Shown: positions 45,161 through 57,900, counted from the stretch's first letter. The stretch is 64,000 nt of DNA from Marinobacter gelidimuriae (GCF_000372805.1 NZ_KB889919.1:1-64000); one strand, 5' to 3'. The notes: generated from the letters alone by a model not told the origin. Numbers and translations: made by a program.

Positions 45161-47698
45161 CTAGAACAGTTGCCGGGAAATATCGTCGGTGTCGCCAGTT
45201 CCCAAGCCGCTGCGTTCTTCCGCGCTGATGACCTCGGGTTCGTCTTCTTCACGGAACAGTTCGAATACGCCTTCTTCGCCGGGGCGGGCGCGCCTGCCGG
45301 TATCTACATTAATGCGCACATTCACAATGCCATTGGGGCGCGGCATCTGCGCAGAGGGTGTTTGGTCCAGAGCGACTTTCATGTAGTCGATCCAGATGGG
45401 CAGGGCGGTGCTGGCGCCGAATTCGTTTCGGCCCAAGGGCGCTGGCTGGTCAAAGCCGACCCAGGCAATAACCGCCTGCTGATAGTTGAAGCCGGCAAAC
45501 CAGGTGTCTATTTGATCGTTGGTGGTGCCGGTTTTGCCGGCAAGATCGTCCCTGTTCAGGGCGCTGGCACGGCGGCCGGTGCCCAGTTTGATGACATCGC
45601 GCATCATGGAGTGCAAAATGTACACCGAGCGCTCGTCGGCCAGTCTTGGCATCAGTCGGGCCGGCGCTTGTACCACGCTTTCCAAAGGCTCGTCGCTCAG
45701 TTCGGTCACAATGAAATCGTCGTTTGTGTCGCCGCTGTTGTCCGTGTCCTGCAAGCCAATTTCTTCAATTTCAACGGCGTTACCGCAGTTGCTGTCGCAA
45801 AGAATCACGTCGGGTGCTTTGTAGACGGCCGTGCCGCGCGCGTCTTCAATTCGGCGGATCAGAAAAGGCTCTACGTCATAGCCACCGTTGGCAATAACGG
45901 CCATGCCCCGTGCCAGTTCCATCGGCGATAGCAAGCCACTGCCCAGTGCCAGCGATAAATTAGCGGGCATGTCTGCAGTGGGCACTTTTAGCTGTTCGAG
46001 GTAATCCAGCATTGGCTGAATGCCAAGGTCGCGCAGCAAACGGACAGACACCAGGTTGCGTGAGCGGTAGAGGGCTTCGCGTAGGCGTGTGGGGCCGTAG
46101 AACTGGCCGGATGAATTTTGCGGGCGCCAGGCGATTTCCTGGCCTTTCTCTTCCAGTACGATGGGCGAGTCGTTAATCAGCGTCGCCGGGGTAAAGCCGG
46201 ATTCCAGAGCGTTCAGGTAAAGAAACGGCTTAAACGTGGAGCCAGGTTGGCGCCTGGCCTGGATGGCGCGGTTGTATTTACTTTGCCCGAAGCTATAGCC
46301 GCCGCTCAGCGCTTCAATGGCACCGGTTTCTGCGGTTAAGGCTATCAGCGCGCCTTCGACTCGCGGCACCTGATACAGCGCTACGTTTTGCACGACGTCA
46401 GTGAGGGGTTGTTCTTGGCCGTCGTCGGTGGGTTGGGGAGCCGCGTTATTCAGCGCTTTCACATAAACCACATCGCCAGGGCTGAGTACGTCTGACGGTT
46501 TTTTTGGCGCCGGGCCGGTCAGGTTTTCGGTGCGGTAACGCTGGGCCCACGTCATGGTGTCTAACGTCATGGTCACGGGGCCAAGGAAGCGGGCGTGCAG
46601 CGCGGCTGTGCCGTTATTGTCATCGGTTTGCAGAACCACCGCAGGAATCAGCGGCCCGGTTCTCGGGTAAGAGCGCAAGGCCGTGGCGAGCTCGTTGGCG
46701 TCCAATGATTTTGTGTCAATGGTTCCCACCGCACCGCGAAACCCGTGACGGCGATCATAGGCTTCCAACCCCTGACGCAGGGCGTCAGTGGCGGTTTGCT
46801 GTTTTACGCTGTCTACGGTCAGGGTCACCGAGTAGCCATCGGTGTAGGCGTTATCGCCAAAGCGCCGAACCATTTCGGCGCGGGCCATTTCGGCGATGTA
46901 ATCGGCGTCCACTTCGGTGTCGGTGGCGTTATAAGTGGCTGTCAATTCGGCGTTAACGGCTTGTTCGTAGTCGTCCTGAGAAACCATCTCAAGCTCTTTC
47001 ATGCGCCCCAATATCCAGTTGCGGCGCGCCAGAGCGCGGCTTGGATTTGCCAAGGGGTTGGAAGCCGACGGTGCCTTTGGCAGGCCGGCCAGCATGGCCA
47101 TTTGGGCCAGCGTTAATTCGCTCACGGGCTTGTTGTAATAAACCTGGCTGGCGGCCGCAATACCGTAGGCGCGGTTGCCTAAATAGATCTTGTTGAGGTA
47201 AAGCTCAAAGATCGTGTTCTTGTCCAGCTCACGCTCAATTTGCAGAGCCAACAAAATTTCGTTGAATTTACGAATGAACGTGCGATCCCGCGACAAAAAG
47301 TAGTTTTTTGCCACCTGCATGGTAATGGTGCTGCCTCCGGACTGTATGTGGCCGGTAGAAGCCAGTTCCAGTGCGGCCCGTGCCAAACCTCTTATGTCTA
47401 CGCCGAAGTGTTCATAAAAACGAGAGTCCTCTGCGGCGAGAAATGCTTGCAGTTGGCGCTCGGGAACTTGCTCGATTGTGACGGGTGCCCTTCTCTTTTC
47501 ACCAAATTCTGCTATTAATTTGCCGTCCTGACTGAATATCCGCAGCGGTGTTTGCAGCTTTATATCAAATAACTGCTCGGCGGCGGGCAGGCCGGGCCGA
47601 AGATACAAATAGAAGCCGGAACCTAGGACAAGGGCAACACTCAGTCCGGTTAGAAAAAGCCAGATGAAAAGGCGAGAAGTACGCATCAAATAGGACAT
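45161..47698 (-). CDS. mrcA: Penicillin-binding protein 1A
   Basis: An 845-residue bifunctional peptidoglycan synthase. A membrane helix (about residues 10-30) is followed by the glycosyltransferase 51 domain with AAEDSRFYEHFGVD, GGSTITMQVAKNYF and LYLNKIYLGNRAYGI, then an OB-like insert. The transpeptidase domain has PGSTFKPF (SXXK), SRN and KTGTTND. It polymerises and cross-links peptidoglycan in the periplasm. Divergent from the pilM operon, with 188 bases between, as in Pseudomonas (ponA-pilM). Confidence 0.96.
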   Translation of the reverse strand: MSYLMRTSRLFIWLFLTGLSVALVLGSGFYLYLRPGLPAAEQLFDIKLQTPLRIFSQDGKLIAEFGEKRRAPVTIEQVPERQLQAFLAAEDSRFYEHFGVDIRGLARAALELASTGHIQSGGSTITMQVAKNYFLSRDRTFIRKFNEILLALQIERELDKNTIFELYLNKIYLGNRAYGIAAASQVYYNKPVSELTLAQMAMLAGLPKAPSASNPLANPSRALARRNWILGRMKELEMVSQDDYEQAVNAELTATYNATDTEVDADYIAEMARAEMVRRFGDNAYTDGYSVTLTVDSVKQQTATDALRQGLEAYDRRHGFRGAVGTIDTKSLDANELATALRSYPRTGPLIPAVVLQTDDNNGTAALHARFLGPVTMTLDTMTWAQRYRTENLTGPAPKKPSDVLSPGDVVYVKALNNAAPQPTDDGQEQPLTDVVQNVALYQVPRVEGALIALTAETGAIEALSGGYSFGQSKYNRAIQARRQPGSTFKPFLYLNALESGFTPATLINDSPIVLEEKGQEIAWRPQNSSGQFYGPTRLREALYRSRNLVSVRLLRDLGIQPMLDYLEQLKVPTADMPANLSLALGSGLLSPMELARGMAVIANGGYDVEPFLIRRIEDARGTAVYKAPDVILCDSNCGNAVEIEEIGLQDTDNSGDTNDDFIVTELSDEPLESVVQAPARLMPRLADERSVYILHSMMRDVIKLGTGRRASALNRDDLAGKTGTTNDQIDTWFAGFNYQQAVIAWVGFDQPAPLGRNEFGASTALPIWIDYMKVALDQTPSAQMPRPNGIVNVRINVDTGRRARPGEEGVFELFREEDEPEVISAEERSGLGTGDTDDISRQLF

Positions 47699-47877
47699 TT
47701 TTTTCTGACAACAGTTGGATATAGGTCTATGATTTGAACCATTGTATTAGGAAGGGAGACTGCTTCGCTGATACAAAAGCCCTGCGTTAAGAAGAATAGG
47801 GATTGTAATCGGAAAACAGAAGAATTTCTCTTAAATAAAAAACATACAAAGTACATAACCGGATTAACCAGTTATAG

Positions 47878-48950
<1,073 letters not shown>

Positions 48951-48951
<1 letters not shown>

Positions 48952-49517
48952 TGGCAAGAATCAATCTTCGGCCCTGGCGTGAAGAGCTGCGGGCAGAAAA
49001 ACAGAAACAGTTTGTGGTGATGCTGCTGAGCGCTGCCATTATTGCTAGCGGCCTGGCGTTTTTGTGGAAAAACAACGTAGACAGCCGCATTGCCTATCAA
49101 CAATCCCGCAATGCTTATATTCAAACAGCGACCAGTAAGCTGGATGAGCAGATCAAAGAAATTGAAAGCCTGAAGCGTAAGCGCAACGAGTTGCTGGCGC
49201 GAATGAAAGTCATTCAGGACTTGCAGGGCAAGCGCCCGGTTATTGTGCGGGTATTCGACGAGCTGGTGCGTACTGTGCCCGATGGCCTGTATTTCAGCGA
49301 TTTGAAGAAGGTTGGTGATCGCCTGGACCTGGTGGGTATGGCAGAGTCTAACAGCCGGATTTCATCGCTGATGCGGCAGTTTGAAGACTCCGACTGGTTT
49401 ACCAATCCCAATCTGTCCAACGTGTCGACTGCTGATGCCCGCCGTGCAGGTTACAGCCAGTTCAATTTGTCCGTCAGTCAGCAAGCCCGTGGTATTGAAG
49501 GGGAGGAGAAACAATGA
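48951..49517 (+). CDS. pilN: Type IV pilus assembly protein PilN
   Basis: A 188-residue bitopic inner-membrane protein. It starts MARINLRPWREELR, the conserved cytosolic tail (INLLPWR-like) that binds PilM, then one membrane helix (about residues 22-40), a coiled coil, and a ferredoxin-like periplasmic domain. The ATG overlaps the pilM stop by one base, and the end overlaps pilO by four. Confidence 0.95.
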
Positions 49518-50125
49518 GCCTTGCGGACTCGCTGAAAAGCCTGAACGAATTCGATATCAATGATCTGGACATGAACAACGCCGGTATCTGGCCGGCACCG
49601 GTCAAAGCCATTGTGCTACTGCTGGTGTTTGGCTTGATTATGGGTGGCGGCTACTGGTTCTTTATAAAAGACCAGTTTGCGCAACTGGACGGGGTAAAAA
49701 GTACAGAGCTGGAACTGCGCCAGAATTATGAGAGTAAGGCTTATCAGGTGGCTAACCTCAGCGTGTTCAAAGCGCAGATGGTAGAAATGGAAGAAACCTT
49801 CGGTGCGTTGGTGCGTCAGTTGCCGAGTGAAACCGAAGTGCTAGGCCTGTTGGAAGACATTACCAATACCGCGCTGGGTAGTGGTCTGGCCTTGCAGGAA
49901 GTGAAACTGCAGCCAGAGCAGAAACGGGATTTCTATTCCGAACTGCCTATTAATATTCGGGTGTCGGGCTCTTACCATGAACTGGCATCGTTTGTTAGCA
50001 GCGTGGCGAGTTTGCCGCGTATCGTGACTCTGCATAATTTGACGATTAAATCCATCGGAGCGGACAGCGATCAGCTGGACATGCAGGTTGTTGCCCGTAC
50101 CTATCGCTACCGGGCCGGAGAATGA
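49514..50125 (+). CDS. pilO: Type IV pilus assembly protein PilO
   Basis: A 203-residue bitopic protein that pairs with PilN. A cytosolic segment with LNEFDINDLDMNNAG is followed by a membrane helix (about residues 29-50), a coiled coil and a periplasmic alpha/beta domain ending IVTLHNLTIK. Overlaps both pilN and pilP by ATGA, showing translational coupling. Confidence 0.95.
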   Translation: MSLADSLKSLNEFDINDLDMNNAGIWPAPVKAIVLLLVFGLIMGGGYWFFIKDQFAQLDGVKSTELELRQNYESKAYQVANLSVFKAQMVEMEETFGALVRQLPSETEVLGLLEDITNTALGSGLALQEVKLQPEQKRDFYSELPINIRVSGSYHELASFVSSVASLPRIVTLHNLTIKSIGADSDQLDMQVVARTYRYRAGE

Positions 50126-50700
50126 GCATGACGGTAAACCATGCCGGAAAAGCCTGTCTGGGCCTGTGCCTGGTATTGTCGCTGACAGCCTGCTCGCAGA
50201 GCAGCGGCTTTTCCGATCTCGACGTGTTTATGGAAGAGACCCGCGCAAAACCCCGGGGGTTTGTCGAACCATTGCCGGAGTTCAACGCTTACGAGGCGTT
50301 TAGCTATTCGGCATCAGATCAGCGCTCGCCGTTTGAGCCGCCCATCGACGTGCAGCTGACGATGATCAGCGAGCAGGAACAGCAAGCGATGAGTGACGTA
50401 AAGCCGGATCTGGACCGGCCGCGGGAAGTGCTGGAGAACTTCGATCTGAAAGACCTGAATATGGTGGGCACCCTGCGTAACAGTGCAGGCACGCTGTTTG
50501 CTTTGTTAAAAGACAGCAGTGGCAGCATTCACCGTATCAACAGCGGCAATTTTATCGGTAAAAACTACGGGCGGATTGTGGGTGTAGGCGAGACCCGCGT
50601 CGAACTGTTGGAAATCGTGCCCGACGGCCGTGGCGGATGGGTAGAACGCCCGCGCCAACTGTCGCTGGACGAAGGTGATAGCGATGGAGCGGCACGATAA
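50122..50700 (+). CDS. pilP: Type IV pilus lipoprotein PilP
   Basis: A 192-residue inner-membrane lipoprotein with lipobox LTAC (lipidated C24). The disordered N-terminal part binds PilN/PilO, and the C-terminal beta-domain (LNMVGTLRNSAGTLFALLKD onward, with GRIVGVGETRVELLE) contacts the PilQ secretin. Its stop overlaps the pilQ start by one base. Confidence 0.95.
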   Translation: MSMTVNHAGKACLGLCLVLSLTACSQSSGFSDLDVFMEETRAKPRGFVEPLPEFNAYEAFSYSASDQRSPFEPPIDVQLTMISEQEQQAMSDVKPDLDRPREVLENFDLKDLNMVGTLRNSAGTLFALLKDSSGSIHRINSGNFIGKNYGRIVGVGETRVELLEIVPDGRGGWVERPRQLSLDEGDSDGAAR

Positions 50701-52817
50701 TGAATAACAGCAACATGAATGCACAAAAATGCTTGAAGCCGAGGCTAGCGATGTTCAAAAAACTCAACGTAATTGTCTGCGCGGTAACCGTTGGGTTGTT
50801 GTCCAGCCTGGCCAGCGCTGCCACCTTGCAGGATGTGTCGTTTTCCTCTTTGCCCGGGGATCGGCTGGAAGTGACTTTGCAGTTTGACGGCCCACCGCCT
50901 GAACCTACGGGGTACACTATCGAGCGCCCTGCTCGCATTGCAGTAGACCTGAAAGACACCACCAGTGCCCTGAATGCCCGCAGCTTGCCGTTGGGCAGCG
51001 GGAATGCGCAAAGCATGACCGTGGTTGAAACCAGCGACCGAACCCGCCTTATTTTCAATCTGATTGAGCTGGTTCCTTACACCACTCAGCGCAATAACAA
51101 CGCGTTGGTGATGATTATTGGCGGCGATTCCGCAGATGTAGCCAGTGACGTTTCGGGATCTGACGGTGCCAGCCCTGTTGCCTCGTCAGCGGACGCAGCG
51201 CCGGCGTTGGTAGACGTCGATTTCCGTCGCGGTGCACAAGGTGAAGGCCGTGTGGTTGTGCGTCTGGCCAGTGCGACGACTCAGGTTAACCTGAGCGAAC
51301 TGGGCGGAAAAATTCGCCTGACCATGCCGGATCTGACCGTGCCCGAGCGCCTGCGTCGCCGTTTAGACGTGACAGATTTTGCCACGCCGGTACAATGGAT
51401 CGACACCTTCATTGAGGGTGGCGGTGCGGTTATAGAAATTCGTCCGGAAGGCGACTATGACTACATTGCGTACCAGTCTGGCAACGAATTTACCGTGAGC
51501 GTTGAACGGCTCGGCGAGGAAGAAGCAGTAACCCGCCGTGAAGAGAAGTTCCCATATTCCGGCGATAAGCTCTCGCTAAACTTTCAGGACATTGAAGTTC
51601 GCTCGGTGCTTCAGCTGATTGCCGACTTTACCGGTTTGAATCTGGTGGCCAGCGATACCGTTGGTGGAAACATCACGCTGCGCTTGCAGAATGTGCCTTG
51701 GGATCAGGCGCTGGATCTCATTTTGAAAACCAAAGGCCTGGACAAGCGCCAGATTGGCAATGTATTACTGGTAGCGCCCGCCGATGAAATCGCCGCCCGT
51801 GAACGGCTGGAACTGGAAACAACCAAGCAGATCGCCGAGCTTGCCCCAGTGCGTCTGGACATCATTCAGGTCAATTACGCAAAAGCGGCGGAAGTGGTAG
51901 CGCTGGTGCAGGCCGACCAAGAGCTGATTTCCAGCCGCGGTTTCATTTCCTCAGACGCCCGAACCAACACCATCAGTGTGCGTGAAACCATTGAAAAGCT
52001 GGACGAGATTCGTCGCCTGGTATCCACCTGGGACGTACCCGTGCGTCAGGTTTCCATTGAAGCCCGGATTGTGCGTGCTCAAACCAGCGTGGCCGAGAGC
52101 CTGGGCGTTCGCTGGGGCGGTGCATCTTTTGGCGACAATGGTAATAACTCAACGGTTGTAGGCGGTTCTCTGGAAACGGTCGGTGGTGTAATGGGCGCCG
52201 GGGCTGCGAATTCAACCTCGGTTACCTTCCCGGGTGCTCTGGCGGTAGATCTTGGCGTATCTGGCGATGGCGCCTCATCCTTTGCCGTTGGGTTCAGTGG
52301 CGGCGACTTCCTGGTCGACCTTGAACTGTCTGCGCTGGAAAGCGATGGTAAAGCGGAAATCGTGTCTCAGCCCAGAGTTGTTACCGCGGACCGCCAGACG
52401 GCGTCTATCAAATCGGGTCAGCAAATCCCGTATCAGGAAGCCAGCAGCAGCGGCGCCACCAGCACTTCCTTTAAAGAAGCTGTGTTGTCGCTTGAAGTAA
52501 CGCCGCAGATCACGCCGGATGACAAAATCATCATGGACCTGGAAGTGAATCAGGATTCCCGTGGCAAAGACACCCCCAGCGGCCCGGCCATCAACACCAA
52601 CTCGGTGACAACTCAGGTGCTGGTCGCCAACGGTAAAACCATCGTTCTGGGCGGTATTTTCGAATCGACCAACACCGAAACCACCACCAAAACACCGTTC
52701 CTGGGCGATATTCCCTACCTGGGTCGGTTGTTCAAGCGCACCCAAACCAGCGAACTGCGTAGCGAGCTGCTGATTTTCATCACCCCGAAAATCATCAAAA
52801 ACGACCTGGTTCGTTAA
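50700..52817 (+). CDS. pilQ: Type IV pilus secretin PilQ
   Basis: A 705-residue outer-membrane secretin through which the pilus passes. A signal peptide lies near residues 18-40 (FKKLNVIVCAVTVGLLSSL), so the in-frame ATG at 50751 is also a possible start. Two AMIN domains that bind peptidoglycan follow, then the N0/STN domain (LNFQDIEVRSVLQLIADFTG near residue 290), N1, and the secretin core ending KTPFLGDIPYLGRLFK. A terminator follows. Confidence 0.96.
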   Translation: MNNSNMNAQKCLKPRLAMFKKLNVIVCAVTVGLLSSLASAATLQDVSFSSLPGDRLEVTLQFDGPPPEPTGYTIERPARIAVDLKDTTSALNARSLPLGSGNAQSMTVVETSDRTRLIFNLIELVPYTTQRNNNALVMIIGGDSADVASDVSGSDGASPVASSADAAPALVDVDFRRGAQGEGRVVVRLASATTQVNLSELGGKIRLTMPDLTVPERLRRRLDVTDFATPVQWIDTFIEGGGAVIEIRPEGDYDYIAYQSGNEFTVSVERLGEEEAVTRREEKFPYSGDKLSLNFQDIEVRSVLQLIADFTGLNLVASDTVGGNITLRLQNVPWDQALDLILKTKGLDKRQIGNVLLVAPADEIAARERLELETTKQIAELAPVRLDIIQVNYAKAAEVVALVQADQELISSRGFISSDARTNTISVRETIEKLDEIRRLVSTWDVPVRQVSIEARIVRAQTSVAESLGVRWGGASFGDNGNNSTVVGGSLETVGGVMGAGAANSTSVTFPGALAVDLGVSGDGASSFAVGFSGGDFLVDLELSALESDGKAEIVSQPRVVTADRQTASIKSGQQIPYQEASSSGATSTSFKEAVLSLEVTPQITPDDKIIMDLEVNQDSRGKDTPSGPAINTNSVTTQVLVANGKTIVLGGIFESTNTETTTKTPFLGDIPYLGRLFKRTQTSELRSELLIFITPKIIKNDLVR

Positions 52818-52833
52818 GTTATCTGCAACACTG

Positions 52834-52863
52834 AAACCGCCGCCTAAAAACGGCGGTTTTTTT
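52834..52863 (+). terminator. Terminator of the pilMNOPQ operon
   Basis: AAACCGCCG and CGGCGGTTT form a 9-bp stem with an 8-base loop and a run of seven T, 17 bases after the pilQ stop. Confidence 0.92.
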
Positions 52864-52956
52864 GTGCGTGTGAAACCCGCGGCAGAACCGGACAATCTTA
52901 TAGAATGACGGCCCCTATGCTATTCTGACCGGCTTGAACCTTATTGAGCGGACGTT

Positions 52957-53523
52957 ATGTTGTTGCCCAAGCGAGTTATTCTGGTGGGTCCCATGGGGGC
53001 CGGTAAAAGTACCATCGGCCGTATGCTGGCGCGTGAGCTGGACTACCGCTTTTTGGATACCGACCGAATTATTGAAGAGCGCTGCGGTGCCAATATTCCC
53101 TGGATTTTCGATGTAGAGGGTGAAGACGGGTTCCGCCAGCGCGAAACCGCCATGCTGAGCGAGCTGTCTACCGAGGCCGGTATCATTCTGGCGACCGGTG
53201 GAGGCGCGGTTATGCGCGACGTGAATCATGAACTGCTGCGCCGTAATTCGGTGATTGTTTACTTGCGCACGTCGGTCGAGCACCAGGTAGAACGCACCCG
53301 TAAAGACCGCAATCGTCCGCTGTTGCAAACAGCGGATCCGGAGGCGGTGTTACGCCACCTCTTCGCGATCCGTGATCCTATTTACACCGAATTGGCCACC
53401 TTCATCATGTACACGGATCGCAAGAGCCCGCGGTTGGTGGTGCGCCAACTGGTTAATCTGCTGAACCCAAAAACACCCCGTCACATACGCCAGATTCGAA
53501 AGGAAGGTCGTCATCATGCCTGA
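52957..53523 (+). CDS. aroK: Shikimate kinase
   Basis: A 188-residue P-loop kinase that phosphorylates shikimate in the chorismate pathway. Walker A is GPMGAGKST at residues 11-19; the shikimate-binding DTDRIIEE and GGGAV motifs and the lid KDRNRPLL are present. The end overlaps aroB by eight bases, as usual for aroKB. Confidence 0.95.
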   Translation: MLLPKRVILVGPMGAGKSTIGRMLARELDYRFLDTDRIIEERCGANIPWIFDVEGEDGFRQRETAMLSELSTEAGIILATGGGAVMRDVNHELLRRNSVIVYLRTSVEHQVERTRKDRNRPLLQTADPEAVLRHLFAIRDPIYTELATFIMYTDRKSPRLVVRQLVNLLNPKTPRHIRQIRKEGRHHA

Positions 53524-54607
53524 ATTACTCCGTGAACTTGAGGTAGACCTGGGCGAACGAAGCTATCCGATACTGATTGGCGAGCAGCTGTTGGGGCAAT
53601 ATGACTTGACGCCTTATGTTGGCGGTTCCCAGGTGATGATTGTGTCTAACGACACCGTGGCCCCGCTTTATCTGGAGCAGGCAAAAGCCTGTTTTGCAGG
53701 CAAACAGGTAGATTCGGTGATTTTGCCGGATGGCGAAAAACACAAAGACTGGCAAACCCTGAACCTGATTTTTGATGCGCTGCTGCTGCACAGGCACAAT
53801 CGCACGACCACCCTGGTAGCCCTGGGCGGAGGCGTAGTGGGGGACATGACCGGGTTTGCAGCGGCGAGCTACCAGCGCGGCGTAGCGTTCATCCAGATTC
53901 CAACAACGCTGCTGTCGCAGGTGGATTCCTCCGTTGGTGGCAAAACCGGCATCAATCATCCCTTGGGTAAAAACATGATAGGGGCTTTTCATCAGCCCCA
54001 AGCCGTGCTGATTGATACCGGTACCCTGGTGACGCTGCCAGACCGGGAAGTGTGTGCCGGGATGGCGGAAGTCATCAAATACGGTCTGATTCGTGATCTG
54101 CCTTTTCTGCACTGGCTGGATCAGAATCTTGGGTCTTTGCTCAAAAAGGATCCGCTGCAGGTCGCAGAGGCTATCTATCGTTCTTGCGTCTGCAAGGCGG
54201 AAGTCGTTGCCATTGATGAACGCGAAGGCGGTCTAAGGGCAATACTCAATCTTGGCCACACCTTCGGCCACGCTATCGAGACGTTCGCCGGCTATGGCAA
54301 CTGGTTACACGGAGAAGCCGTTGGCACCGGCATGTTGATGGCAGCGGATCTTTCCGCCCGCGAAGGTTTTATCAGTGCTGCCGAATGTCAGCAGATTTGC
54401 AGCCTGATCAGCCGTGCCGGATTGCCGCCGCTGGCGCCTGCAGCCATGTGCCCGGACGACTTCATAGAGCGGATGGCAGTGGATAAAAAGAATGTAGATG
54501 GGCAGCTCAGGCTGGTTCTGCTGCAGGCGGTGGGCGAAGCGGTTGTGACCGCCAAAACTGCGCGCAAAAACCTTGAAGCAACCCTGAACGCTTTTTGCCA
54601 GCGTTGA
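53516..54607 (+). CDS. aroB: 3-dehydroquinate synthase
   Basis: A 363-residue NAD- and metal-dependent enzyme that makes 3-dehydroquinate from DAHP. It shows [47 protein letters not shown] and the metal-binding HTFGHAIE and HGEAVGTG. It overlaps aroK and is therefore translationally coupled to it. Confidence 0.96.
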   Translation: MPELLRELEVDLGERSYPILIGEQLLGQYDLTPYVGGSQVMIVSNDTVAPLYLEQAKACFAGKQVDSVILPDGEKHKDWQTLNLIFDALLLHRHNRTTTLVALGGGVVGDMTGFAAASYQRGVAFIQIPTTLLSQVDSSVGGKTGINHPLGKNMIGAFHQPQAVLIDTGTLVTLPDREVCAGMAEVIKYGLIRDLPFLHWLDQNLGSLLKKDPLQVAEAIYRSCVCKAEVVAIDEREGGLRAILNLGHTFGHAIETFAGYGNWLHGEAVGTGMLMAADLSAREGFISAAECQQICSLISRAGLPPLAPAAMCPDDFIERMAVDKKNVDGQLRLVLLQAVGEAVVTAKTARKNLEATLNAFCQR

Positions 54608-54632
54608 ACCCAGAGCCCGAGACGCTATCGCC

Positions 54633-54715
54633 ATGGTCAACGACGACAATCTGAACAGTCAGGAAGCCGGGGGTCTTTTCCCCCGCCTGCAGGAGCGCTT
54701 TGGTCTGCGGCGCCT
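54633..54715 (+). pseudogene. Possible damX-like gene stub (first ~27 codons)
   Basis: ATG at 54633 opens MVNDDNLNSQEAGGLF and continues PRLQERFGLRR. This resembles the start of the AAA/SPOR DamX-like protein normally found between aroB and gltB in related genomes (PA5037 position), after which likeness ends. The frame runs on to 54869 through unrelated sequence with the gltB upstream region. The 355-base stretch from aroB to gltB otherwise holds AT-rich promoter-like sequence near 54820-54890. The assignment rests on a short match and on position. Confidence 0.4.
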
Positions 54716-54962
54716 TGGATGCGTGAGAACCGGAGTTTGTAGCCCTGAATGCCCAAAATCGACCCGTTTTGGTGCACTGGTAGAATCCCCGGGTTTTCGT
54801 GACCCGTACTGGTGCATAACGTTAAAAATTTTAAATTGCCATTTGAGCAGCGAATTTTCATCTGCGTAAACTATTGTACCTATGTTAAAAATGTCATGGA
54901 GCTATTTGCGCGATTTTCGCTGGCTCGTTGATAATAAAGGCTTTTACAGAGAGATTGTGCTT

Positions 54963-57900
54963 ATGACAACTGGCTTGTACCAACTCGGTGAATTCAAAGA
55001 TAACTGTGGCTTTGGCCTGATTGCTCACACCAAGGGCGAAGCCAGCCATCAATTGCTACAAACCGCCATTGAGTCGCTAACGTGTATGACTCACCGCGGC
55101 GGTATTGCCGCCGATGGTAAAACCGGCGATGGTTGCGGGCTGTTGTTGCAAAGCCCGGACAGTTTTCTCCGCAAGGTTGCCCGTGCACAGTTTGGCAAAG
55201 AGCCTGGTGATCTGTTCGCTGTGGGCCAGGTGTTTCTGAGCTCCGAAGAAGGCCAGGCGGCGGCCGCGAAGGCGGTTCTGGAAAGGCGTCTGTGTGAGCA
55301 GGGGCTGGAGGTAATGGGATGGCGCGATGTGCCGGTCGATACCTCTTGCCTGGGCCCCATGGCGCTGGATTGTATGCCACGCATTGAGCAGGTGTTTGTA
55401 TTGCCTGCGGGCAAACCAGAAAGCGAGTTTGGCATTAGCTTGTTTGTTGGCCGCCGTTTTGCCGAGCGCGACCTGGCTGACGACAGCGAATTCTATATTT
55501 GCAGCCTGTCGCACCGCACGCTGGCCTATAAAGGCCTGATGATGCCTGCAGACCTGGCGAATTTCTATCGCGATCTGGGCGACCCGGATCTGCAGACCGC
55601 CATTTGCGTATTCCACCAGCGTTTCTCAACCAACACCATGCCGCGCTGGCCGCTGGCGCAGCCATTCCGTTATCTTGCCCACAACGGCGAGATCAACACC
55701 ATTGATGGCAACCGTAATTGGGCGATTGCCCGTGCAGCCAAATTCAGCTCGCCGCGCCTGCCGGACCTGAAAACGCTGCAACCTCTGGTTAACCTGACCG
55801 GCTCCGATTCCTCTAGCATGGACAACATGCTGGAAGTGCTGCTGGTAGGCGGTGTCGATCTGTTCCGCGCCGCGCGGATGATGGTGCCGCCGGCATGGCA
55901 AAACGTAGACACCATGGACGCAGACCTGCGCGCCTTCTACGAATACAACTCCATGCACATGGAGCCCTGGGACGGCCCTGCCGGCCTGGTATTGACCGAC
56001 GGCCGCTACGCCTTGTGTATGCTTGACCGCAACGGCCTGCGCCCGGCGCGTTGGGTACATACCAAAAACGATTTTCTCACCGTCGCCTCGGAAATCGGTA
56101 CCTACGGTTACAAGCCGGATGACGTGGTAGCCAAGGGTCGCGTTGGCCCCGGGCAGATGCTGGCCATTGATACAGAAACCGGCGAGATTCTGCACACCCG
56201 CGATATCGATCAGCGTCTGAAAACCGCTCAGCCGTATAAACGCTGGCTGCGGGAAAACGCTCTGCGGGTAGAGTCCACACTGCATCAGGACGCCCCGGAT
56301 TTCGAACTGCTTGGCGCCGACGAGCTTTTGGTTCACCAGAAGATGTTCAACGTGTCATTTGAAGAACGCGACCAGATACTGCGCCCTCTGGGCGAGAACG
56401 GTCAGGAAGCAGTAGGCTCCATGGGCGACGACACGCCAATGGCTGTGTTGTCCAGTAAAGTGCGTCACTTGGCGGACTATTTCCGCCAAAAGTTCGCCCA
56501 GGTCACCAACCCTCCCATTGATCCGCTGCGCGAAGCCATCGTGATGTCGCTGGAAACCTGCCTGGGTGCCGAGCGCAATGTGTTCGAAGAAGCGGCTGAG
56601 CACGCCGATCGGGTGATTCTGACGACACCGGTTTTGTCACCGGCAAAATTCCAGCGCATCTTGGCGAGTGAACGCCCCGGCTTTGCAGTGGCAACAATTC
56701 CATTGAGTTATGCCCCGGAAGAGGGTCTTCAACAGGCCGTCAGGCGTGTGTGCGCCGCTGCAGAACAGGCGGTGCGTGATGGCAAGTCACAAATTCTTCT
56801 GAGTGACAGTAACTTGCAACAGGGCCAGTTGCCCGTGAACGCGCTCATGGCTACCGGCGCCGTGCACCATCATCTGGTGGCTCAGGGTTTGCGCTGTGAC
56901 TCCAACATTGTGGTAGAAACCGGCTGGGCGCGAGATCCTCACCATTTTGCGGTGCTATTCGGTTTTGGCGCCACAGCGGTTTACCCATACTTGGCGTACC
57001 AGGTGCTTAATGACCTGATTCGCACCGGCGAAATGCTGGTGGACCCTATCGACGCCAAGAATAACTACCGCAAGGGTATTAACAAGGGCCTGCTGAAAAT
57101 CCTGTCCAAAATGGGCATTTCTACCATTGCCTCCTATCGCGGAGCCCAGCTGTTTGAGGCCATCGGTCTGGCCGATGAAGTGGCCGATCTGTGCTTCAAG
57201 GGCGTGCCCTGCCGGATTCAGGGCGCCGATTTCTACGACTTCCAGCACGACCAGGAGCAACTGGCCAAGCTGGCGTGGAAGCCGCGCAAGCCCCTGTCAC
57301 CGGGTGGTATTCTGAAATACGTACACGGTCAGGAATACCACGCCTTCAATCCGGATATTGTGGCCAAGTTGCAAGATGCCGTTACCAGCGGCGACTATCG
57401 CCAGTATCAGGAGTACGCCGGGTTGGTCAATCATCGGCCGGTGGCCACCCTGCGGGACCTGCTCGGGTTCCGCGAAGGCATCCAGTCGGTGGACCTGGCC
57501 GACGTTGAGCCGGTAGAGCAGATTTTTACCCGCTTTGATTCGGCGGGGATGTCCCTGGGGGCACTGTCGCCAGAGGCCCATGAAGCCCTGGCGGTGGCCA
57601 TGAACACCCTGGGTGGACGCTCCAATTCCGGTGAGGGCGGCGAAGACCCGGCTCGCTATGGCAATGAAAAACGCTCAAAAATCAAACAGGTAGCCTCAGG
57701 CCGTTTCGGCGTTACCGCTGAATATTTGCGCAGCGCCGACGTTATGCAGATTAAAATTGCCCAGGGCGCCAAGCCGGGTGAGGGTGGACAACTGCCCGGC
57801 GGTAAAGTGAACGCGCTGATTGCTCGTTTGCGTTATTCGGTGCCGGGCGTAACGCTGATTTCGCCGCCACCACACCACGACATTTATTCTATCGAGGATC

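Noticed and set aside
54633-54869. 78-codon frame as a gene of its own
   Set aside because: Only the first ~27 codons look like protein; the rest overlaps AT-rich upstream sequence of gltB, so it is reported as a stub.
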